Shown here piece after piece: positions 56,569-64,000 of a stretch of 64,000 nucleotides of DNA. Source of the stretch: Pezicula radicicola (Eukaryota; Ascomycota; Leotiomycetes; Helotiales; Dermateaceae); NCBI GenBank assembly GCA_003008705.1, contig PDUO01000026.1, positions 1 through 64,000 of the forward strand, given 5' to 3'. The translations under genes were made by a program, and so were the position numbers. Under the pieces are notes generated by a model. It was not told the DNA's origin. It was given only the letters and a program-made list of their open reading frames with translations, and ran no database searches. Each line of letters opens with the position of its first letter. Positions within the stretch are counted from its first letter, which is position 1.

Positions 56569-58359
56569 ATGGGACAGCATTACAAAGAGATTTCAGCAAT
56601 TGCTCTTGCACGAAGAGAAGCTGCTCTCCCGAAAGAATATCAACTCCCTGCCGAAGCCCTTACCAACCTCCCTCTTAACTTGACCACAATTCCTCGATCC
56701 TCTGGTCATTTCACCCCTTCAGAACTGGAAATTATCGAGTCAGAAGCAGACGTCATCTTACCAAACATCAAGTCCAAGAAATGGAGCTCTCTGGAAGTTA
56801 CCAAGGCTTTCTGCAAAGCAGCTGTTGTCGCTCAACAATTGGTTTGTGTAGTTGCTTCACTTTTCTTGGAACAGAAATGCTGACCGGCTTCTAGACAAAT
56901 TGTCTAACAGAGATCCTCATCCCAGCAGCCCTTGCTCGCGCACAGGCCCTGGATGAGCATCTTGAGAAGACTGGTGAAGTAATTGGGCCATTGCATGGTC
57001 TCCCCATCAGTTTGAAAGATTGCCTTATCACACCTCCACATCCATCTTCAATCGGAATGGCTTGCTATGCGAATGAGACTACCGCTCCAGAGGACGAGAC
57101 GGTTCTCGTTACCCTCCTCGCAAAACTAGGCGCCGTTTTTTATGTCAAGACAACAACGCCTACGGCTATGATGATGATGGAGACCATCAGTGCTGTATGG
57201 GGCGAGACCAACGGTGCCTACCATAGCGGTACGAGCTGCGGTGGAAGTTCAGGAGGTGAGGGAGCATTGCTAGCGATGAGAGCAAGTCCTCTAGGTGTAG
57301 GAACCGACATTGGAGGAAGCATTCGCATTCCATCTGCATTTAACTACCTTTACGGCCTCAAACCCTCATTTGGTCGTTTTCCAGTCTACGGTGCAAAATC
57401 CGGAATCACAGGTCAAGACTTTATCTACTCAAATAACGGTCCAATAGCACGTTCTCTTGAAGCCATAAAGCTCTACTGCGCAGCCGTCCTCTCGGAGCAA
57501 ACAAAGCCTTGGCTTTATGACCCCAAATGTGTCCCAATCCCCTGGAAAACTACATCCCAGATCTCCCCACCGGGTCGGAAACTGCGCTTTGGAATTATTT
57601 CTGATAATGATGGCGAATATAGCGTACACCCACCAATCGTGCGTGGTCTCGCTATGACAAAAGCCGCTCTAGAAGCAGCTGGTCACGAAGTTTTCGAATG
57701 GGCACCAACCGACCACCCAGAAATAGTCCACGAAGTAAATACTTCCTTCCATACACTAGGCGGAGCAGCGATAATGGGGTTGACAAAAGACAATTCTGAG
57801 CCGGTTTGTGGAAGTATGGAGGCTTATGAAGCTACGTATAATAAAGGAGAAGGGTCCTTAGGTCCTACGCATTTGAGAGCTATGATTGCTAAGAGGAATG
57901 CTCTCCAAAAGGCTTATCTGGATAGGTGGACCAAGACAGCGACAGAAGAGAAGGGGCCAATGGATGTTCTGATATGCCCGGCTAGTACTTGGACGGCGCC
58001 GAGGTTGGGATTGACGCAAAGTGTCTTCTGTGTTAATTTTACTGCGGTTTTCAATTTGCTTGGTATGTCTTTTCTTCTTCTGAAGTTCCTGCCTATAAAA
58101 ATGTCTCACTAACTTTGGATGAACAGACTACCCAGCCTGCACTTTCCCAGTTGCTTTCGCCGATAAAGCAATTGATTCCAAGAGGCCTGCAGACTGGAAG
58201 CCGTTGAATGAGCAGGATAAGATTATGAATGAAGACTATGATCCTGAGTTCTATCATGGGACACCTATTGTGTTGCAGTGTGTGGCAAGGCGAATGGAGG
58301 ACGAGAAGTTGTTGGAAGTTGTTGGTGTTATAGCTGAGGCGCTGAAGGGTTCTTCATAG
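56569..58359 (+). CDS. Amidase-signature family hydrolase
   Basis: Three exons, 56569-56841, 56895-58062 and 58127-58359, with introns of 53 and 64 nt. The second intron has CTCACTAAC as a clear branch site. The product has 557 aa. It begins MGQHYKEISAIALARREAAL, as fungal amidases do. The Ser-cisSer-Lys triad is complete: Lys132 in LPISLKDC, the cis-Ser near 209 in SCGGSSGGEGALLA, and the nucleophile Ser233 in GTDIGGSIRIPS. This family hydrolyses amides such as acetamide or fatty acid amides; the substrate cannot be told. No signal peptide is seen, so it is probably cytosolic. The ATG at 56569 is chosen because the frame is open only from a GTG at 56554. Confidence 0.9.
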
Positions 58360-58710
58360 AAGGCATATCGGACAGAAATTAGAAGAGATAAAAAAGGCTT
58401 CCTTGGTGACCTAATGACACCATAAATTAAAGACAATGCAAGTAGCTCTCTCTACCTAAGCTCTCTGCGCGATACTGCTTTGATTCCCTCGTGTACAAAT
58501 AATAGACTTCACTACTAGGCGCTTAATCCCGTATAGGGTTCAAGAAGACTAATGAAAGTAACCTGACCAAAGCACTATGACTCACTCCCCAAGCCGTCCT
58601 ACCTACCATCATCCAGTCCTTTCACCACCAAAAAAAAAAGAATTTCCCACACCTTTAAGCACATATATAGATCAAAATACCAAACCTCTGTGCAAAAACA
58701 TCCCAAACAT
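58360..58710. other. Spacer between amidase and tRNA genes
   Basis: Holds the 3' region of the amidase gene and the short upstream region of the tRNA. No gene is seen. Confidence 0.5.
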
Positions 58711-58816
58711 GCCCGGGTAGCTCAATCGGTAGAGCGTGTGGCTCTTAAGCAGAATTGGTAACAGTTCGAATTCCAAGATCACCTCAAGGTCGTGGGTTCG
58801 AGCCCCACCTCGGGCT
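58711..58816 (+). tRNA. tRNA-Lys(CTT): tRNA-Lys(CTT) with a 33-nt intron
   Basis: Exons 58711-58747 and 58781-58816 fold into a 73-nt cloverleaf. Acceptor GCCCGGG pairs with CTCGGGC, the D arm is GCTC/GAGC with loop AATCGGTA, the anticodon loop is CTCTTAA (anticodon CTT), and the T arm is GTGGG-TTCGAGC-CCCAC. The intron (58748-58780) lies after position 37, the canonical site, and contains AAGA able to pair with the anticodon region TCTT, as in other nuclear pre-tRNAs. One oddity is that the middle pair of the anticodon stem (TGTGG/CCTCA) is a U-U mismatch. Confidence 0.92.
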
Positions 58817-58856
58817 CAATTCCCGTGGTTCTCTAAATAAGAGTACTTCCATATTA

Positions 58857-58862
58857 TTTTTT
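58857..58862 (+). terminator. RNA polymerase III T-run terminator
   Basis: The first run of six T residues downstream of the tRNA (40 nt after its end) is a plausible Pol III terminator. A longer T tract follows at 58909-58934. Confidence 0.6.
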
Positions 58863-61418
58863 GTTTTCTTTTTTCAATCTAGGAGTCAAACAAAGTTATT
58901 GGAAGTTGTATTTTTTTTAATTTTTTTTTTTTTTAACGTAGGCTGCTTTTTTGCAGTGCTTTCGGTTGTGTGGGGACACTTGAATTCGTTCCCGTGTTTA
59001 GCGAGCGATGAGTGATAGAAAGGAAAGGGGGTGTCGTAAACTTTGTATCGCAGACTTAGTGTCGCATATGTGTGTAGGAGATCAAGGATGACTTAATGAA
59101 GAGCACTCTCTCGGGGATCATAACTAATTCCATCACCTTTCTTTGTCTTTAAGTTCACTTTTAGCCAAATGTTTAAATGCAAGTCTAGCATTTTCTGTCT
59201 TAATGAGGAGCCTTCGGCCTGCTACTAAGTGTCGTCCTAATCCTTCGCGCTATACGTGGCCATATGGATTCCTTCAGAACCTCGATCTGCACGGTAATAT
59301 CGGTCCTGTGGTAGTATAAATCAGCATCTCTACTTCACATCCCGGTAATCAATTCTGGATTACTATGTAAAGCTAGTTCCATTTCTCTATCTACAACAAA
59401 ATATCAGTTTGTCCTCTAGGAAGATAACTTTCAAAGTCAGTCCAACGGAAAAGCTAACATGACCCTTCTGTTAGATTATAGAGAAATTACAGGATACCAA
59501 CATCCGTAGCTGACTCCCTCTAGACTCATTTAAACACGATGCTATAACTACAACACAAGCCACCGAATCCAAACCCAATCAAACCTCTAAATTTCTATCC
59601 TAGTATTCGCTATATAGACAACGATAACATTATCTAATCCTAAGTGATAAAAGTTACAAATGCCCTAACTTATTGCAGAGGAAGAGAGTAAAGGTAGTAA
59701 GTAGCAAGGACATAGAGGGATTATAATTCGCTTAACTTTCTAACTTGCTTGCCGAATAATACTAGGTTCTATAATTATGAACCCTCGACTCCTGCACTGC
59801 GAAATGAGAGTTGAGTGTATATATGACTGAAATGTGTAGATTGGGCGAGTATTAGCCCCTGAAAATAGAGGTAAATCAGTAGGCTTTATATACAAAATGA
59901 GAGGTATCCAATTAGTCTCGAATGCTATACAATATAAGCGATTTTGGATGCATGACCAGTGGGTGGGCAGGCGACGAATTTTGAGACCATTCGTAAGAGT
60001 GGTTACGCTAGGCTTAATACAAGAATAAAAAAAACATAAGGATATATTCTTTATGCTATGACTCATGCTGTACTACGTAATATATGGGCAACAATAATCA
60101 ACTACGGTAAATTAAGTTAAGTGAAGTCCAGTAAGTTGTCTACCGCATAGATAGATTTACAGATTCAAAAAACGGATACCTAAATCTAAATTATGAACTC
60201 AACGTCAAAGACCCTACAATATCTTCTATTATATACTTATCCTCCTTAAGTCTCTATTTAAAAAACCGTACCGAAGATACCATCAAATCACAGTACCACA
60301 TCCCTCAATTACTTATCCACCCCGTAAATTATCTAATACAAAATAAATCATAGCACTATTTGAAATAGGTTTACGCATTTAATTTAGATTCCTCGAGTAA
60401 GTGAATAGAGATGGGAAAAAAGATGGTATGAAAATGACTAACAAAAGAAAATAGAAAAATCAAGTTCTATCCGCCTCTGCCATTCCATCATGTCAGCCAC
60501 GAATCGCGTGGACGACTAGTATAACCTCATTTCCACTGCCCGCCATGGCCTCTAATTCGTGGAGGATCAGAGTACTGCTGGCTTGATTATTTGACATCAA
60601 AAACTGCTCAATTAGTATGGGAAACGAGGCCCTTGCGATGCTCAATTCTTGTATATATAGTGTAGAAATCCCCGTAGATTCAAGGGCTAGGATAATACAA
60701 GATTTCCCCTCAATTACCTATATTCCCATATTTCATCACTTTCTACTTATTGGTGCTTGAGGGTTCCATACATCACCTACCCACCTACCCCAACCCACCA
60801 GGCCCATATCCCACAAACATTAATGTAGTGAAGAAGCAGAGAGAGAAACAGTACTAGTCAAAGTCCCGATATGCTGCACTTTACTAAGCACTTAATGCAG
60901 GAGATATGACAAAAGCGACATAAAAGAAGTAGAAATTAGATCACGATTTTAGGAATAATTCTCTATTCTTCTTTCTGTAGGCAGCTTTTCCTATTACTCG
61001 TAAATAAGAGACTTGCCTTTGTCTGCGCATTCTTCAAGCCTATTATCTTGATCTGAATAGGTCTTATGCCTTAGCTCTAACTTATGTAGTCGCTCTCGTC
61101 CTCCGACTCTCTGAGAGAATGATCTTGTCCTTCCCGTCTATGACCTCATCCTGTAGCTTTAAATAAGTCTCAGGGCCCATTGACCAACCACCCCTATCTT
61201 CGGAAGCCTAGTCTAGCCAATGTGAGTGGTTTGCAGGTGATGCTGTGGAACTTAGAGGTCTTGGAACTGCAAGAGCCTGGGTATAATAAGATCTTATTAA
61301 GCTAATCTATGACAAGCGGTCATCCAACAATGTCCCAGCGCAGCAGGGAAAGAATCAAATGGCATAATATATCCAATGAAGGGAAGTAGTCAAGACAGCC
61401 AGCCCTTCAACAAATGAA
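58863..61418. other. AT-rich non-coding region
   Basis: I find no gene. A minus-strand frame of about 72 codons at 60509-60725 (SMSNNQ-type composition, ending in LVVHAIRG) is open but has no start or recognisable family. The frame at 59740-60066 has no protein-like features. CA and TG are present, so the AT bias is not saturated RIP. Confidence 0.45.
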
Positions 61419-63336
61419 TCAAAGTACAGCACCGCCTACAACAACGACGCCAAGAACGTGAAGCCAGCTAATTGAAACCCGGCCTGCTGCACTCTTCTTC
61501 GTTGAAGTAGCAGTCGCGGATGAGCTTGTACCTGTTGCTGTGGAAGAGCCTGTATCTGTACCTCCTGTCGTGTCATTTGCTCCAGATGGAGTATTTGACG
61601 CATCACTTGCCAAGATTGTGATGGTCAAGCCTGTTATAGCATCACCCGAACTTGAGGTGACTGTCTGCGAAACCTTTGTGTTGTCTACGGCAACCTACAC
61701 TTAAGATAAGTAAAGGTCACTTCACATGATGAGGGGTTTCTTACAAGTTTGCCATTGTTTGGGTTTGATATGCCATTATCTATCAAATCTTGAACTCCAG
61801 GAGGTACCGCGGGGATTGCGAAGTTGTTAGCAAAGCCAGATTCCACGATCAGTGATGATGTGCAAGTGGGTGGTGTGATGCTAGTATTTGTAGCCTTTAC
61901 TCCTTGAAGAGCCGTAACGTTCAAGGTGTTGAACTGGGCTTGGAGAGTATTGAAATCGCTTCTTAGTTGAGCTGAGCCATCACTGCTAATGTTGACAAGA
62001 CCTGATTGGCAACTCAGTCAGCATCATATCCCTCTTCACACCATGGAGCTCTTTTACCATAGTTGCTGTCCTCCTGGCTGTATTCGTAAACCAATCCACC
62101 CGATAATACTGGGGTCATCAGAGGGCCATAAATAACCGGGACCTCGGTGAAAACACGAGGTGCGGGCACATTACATCCGTATTCGGAGAAGAACACGGGA
62201 ACGCTTGTGTTGGAGAAATCCGCAACAAGTTGGTCGTAAGTAGACAAAGTGTAAGATGAATCTCCACACCAGGAATAGGAGTTCAGTGCAAAAAGGTCAA
62301 CACGTGAGGGGTCGTTAGCATCGCCTGTAGTGGTGCATTGCATATAGCCTTCGAAAAATTAGTACTCTGATTTTCTCAAGAAGCAAGAAGCAAGAAGAAA
62401 GAGTCAGAGGTTTGAAACAGTGATTCGAGGGGACGGGAAGAACTCTGTTGCTTACTCCAAGTGTCTACTAGAATCTGTATTGTTGTGAGTAATGAGTTTT
62501 AGCATGAGGAAGTTGGGTTCTTACAGAACGGACATCTGCTGCGCTGTATCCCACGGGAATTGAGCGATCAGAGTTCTTGGCAATATAGTTCTTGAGATCA
62601 CGGGTAACAGCGCGCATGTATGGGGGTACGGTTCCTCCAGTTGCGACATCATTTATAACCTCATTGCCAGCAAAGAACAACAGGGTGTTTGGGTAGTTCT
62701 TGAAAGCCTCCACTACACCAAATGTTCGGTTCAAGTATGAGGCATCATAGGAGGTCCATGGTGCGCTTCGATCGATACTCTCTCCAGAGAGGGGTGAGTT
62801 TACATCAATCAACATGTAGATACCCACAGCGTTGAAGATACTAGCGCAGTCGTCATGGTTGAGGGAAGGATCAACGTTGTAGACTCGAATAGCATTGACG
62901 CCTGTACTCGTCAGCACCTCTAGTCTTCTACTCAACTGCTTCAACTGCTTCATCTTGTGCACTAACCCAATCTCTGCATCAGCGCAGCATCTCGCAGACA
63001 AACGTCGCCATTGCTCAATGGATCTACTCCGCTGCTAGGATCATAGCCTGAAGATCCTCCCGGCTGATAAGCAACACCAAGAATCTGGAAGCGGTCGTTT
63101 GTGTTCGGATTGACAAAGTCGGAGCCTTCGATGGTCAGCGACGTGACGGCAAGCGCAGTACTGCAGAGGGCAAGGGCTGCGCCAATGCGAGTCTAGAAAC
63201 AGCGGCGCGGTTAGTAAAGGTTGTATATGGAATGCATAGGACAAAGCTATTATGAGTTGTGGAAATTTGGTTGGGCGCAACAGCGCGAAAGTAGGTTTCA
63301 AGCGCGGGACCGTCTTACCACTGCCTTACTAAACAT
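61419..63336 (-). CDS. GPI-anchored 1,3-beta-glucanosyltransferase, GH72 (Gel/Gas family)
   Basis: Seven exons on the minus strand: 63319-63336, 62967-63192, 62525-62901, 62456-62474 (19 nt), 62058-62348, 61745-62004 and 61419-61694. The introns are GT-AG (126, 65, 50, 107, 53 and 50 nt) and the joined frame gives 488 aa. It starts with a signal peptide (MFSKAVTRIGAALALCSTAL). GH72 landmarks follow: CLRDAALMQRLGVNAIRVYN, DVNSPL, the acid/base Glu in FFAGNEVIND, YSAADVRS, and the nucleophile Glu in FFSEYGCN. A Ser/Thr-rich tail and a hydrophobic end (LHVLGVVVVGGAVL) indicate a GPI anchor. No Cys-rich CBM43/X8 module is seen, as in Aspergillus Gel1. The enzyme elongates cell-wall beta-1,3-glucan. 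The 62349 acceptor (GAAG) is the weakest splice site. Confidence 0.92.
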
Positions 63337-64000
63337 GACCCCGAATTCGTATTCTTAAGGAGCCTCTAGCTCTGTTTGTCTGTGGAGGATAAAAGAGCGC
63401 AAAGAACGCAAAACACCAAGAAACCAAGAAAATGAAGCAAGTAGCGAGTGTGGTATGATACGGAGTCAACTATGAGGAGAAACGAAGGTATTCCGAGAAA
63501 CAAATACTTGCGCGCACCACTGGAAGACCCTCCCCTCGTATTTTGTTAGGGCGCCATTACCCTTACGGCACGCATTAGAGCAAGCATGTCGCGACTCACT
63601 TCCAAGCTGTTTCGTTATCACCGCTTTTGGCATGGTTTAGAGCCCCAGTGGTACCTTTTCGTATCAATGCTCCAGCCTCAATCTTATTCTGCAGCCTCTG
63701 TGATAAGAAATTTGAGAAGCGGCCCCTGCTGTATGGCTTCGGAAGACGATCTGCGGATTTGCGGAGCCACAATTGTTAATTTGCTGGAAACGATGAGGAG
63801 TGATTGCACTACGTGAGAGATGTTTCAAGTCTAGCAATTTTAAAGACATTGAGGATCATTCTTCATACTGCATGAGCAATTGAGCGTCCTTCTATTTGTA
63901 CATGAATCCGCCAAAGACAATTATGAGTATCTATTTGTAAAGTCATAAGCACAAATCTGTACGCCGCAACGGTTTTTGCAGCCCAAGCAAATGCACAAAG
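63337..64000. other. Upstream region of the GH72 gene to the window end
   Basis: Contains the GH72 promoter. A plus-strand ORF of 76 codons with an ATG at 63586 (MSRLTSKLFRYHRFWHGLEP) has no recognisable family and is probably chance. Confidence 0.4.

Noticed and set aside
60509..60725. 72-codon open minus-strand frame ending in LVVHAIRG
   Set aside because: No start codon, no plausible upstream exon and no known family; an open stretch of this length is expected by chance in a 64-kb window.

Overview
The window is nuclear DNA of a filamentous ascomycete (Pezizomycotina). The evidence is short GT-AG introns (49-126 nt in most genes, one of 289 nt) with CTAAC-like branch points, a GPI-anchored GH72 glucanosyltransferase, eukaryotic housekeeping genes (RNA polymerase I large subunit, Prp3, a Pps1-type phosphatase, elongin C), an intron-containing tRNA-Lys, and a strong signature of repeat-induced point mutation (RIP). 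A leotiomycete is my guess, not something the sequence proves.

Layout. 1-3262 is AT-rich DNA with no CA, TG or CG dinucleotide: RIP taken to completion. 3.3-8.3 kb is a mosaic of RIPped patches and short remnants of ordinary genes (a Swd2 WD40 piece, a COQ3 methyltransferase piece, a flavin-monooxygenase piece) plus MITE-like DNA. 8.4-17.4 kb holds two long, intact, intronless-ORF genes on the minus strand: a Ulp1/C48-like cysteine protease with seven tandem 44-aa zinc-ribbon repeats, and a superfamily-1 UPF1/ZNFX1-type helicase. A 112-bp segment, identical in both places, lies upstream of each gene. 17.4-41.4 kb is a gene-poor accessory tract of minisatellites, a decayed Ty1/copia-like retrotransposon, dispersed duplicated modules and several broken, rearranged pieces of what look like NF-X1/ZNFX1-type helicase N-termini.

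From 42.4 kb to the end the DNA is an ordinary gene-dense core: RPA190 (minus) divergent from PRP3 (plus), a 497-bp MITE with a TAA target duplication, PPS1-like phosphatase, elongin C (four exons, the last only 5 nt), an amidase-signature hydrolase, tRNA-Lys(CTT) with a 33-nt intron, and a seven-exon GH72 glucanosyltransferase (minus). The border between the accessory and core compartments lies at about 41.4-42.4 kb.

The most interesting part is the protease/helicase pair: same strand, adjacent, both with a candidate leader intron and an identical upstream repeat, next to fragments of further helicase-like genes. I found no transposase, recombinase or terminal repeats that would make it a classical transposon, so its nature (host gene family, cargo, or part of an undescribed element) is open.
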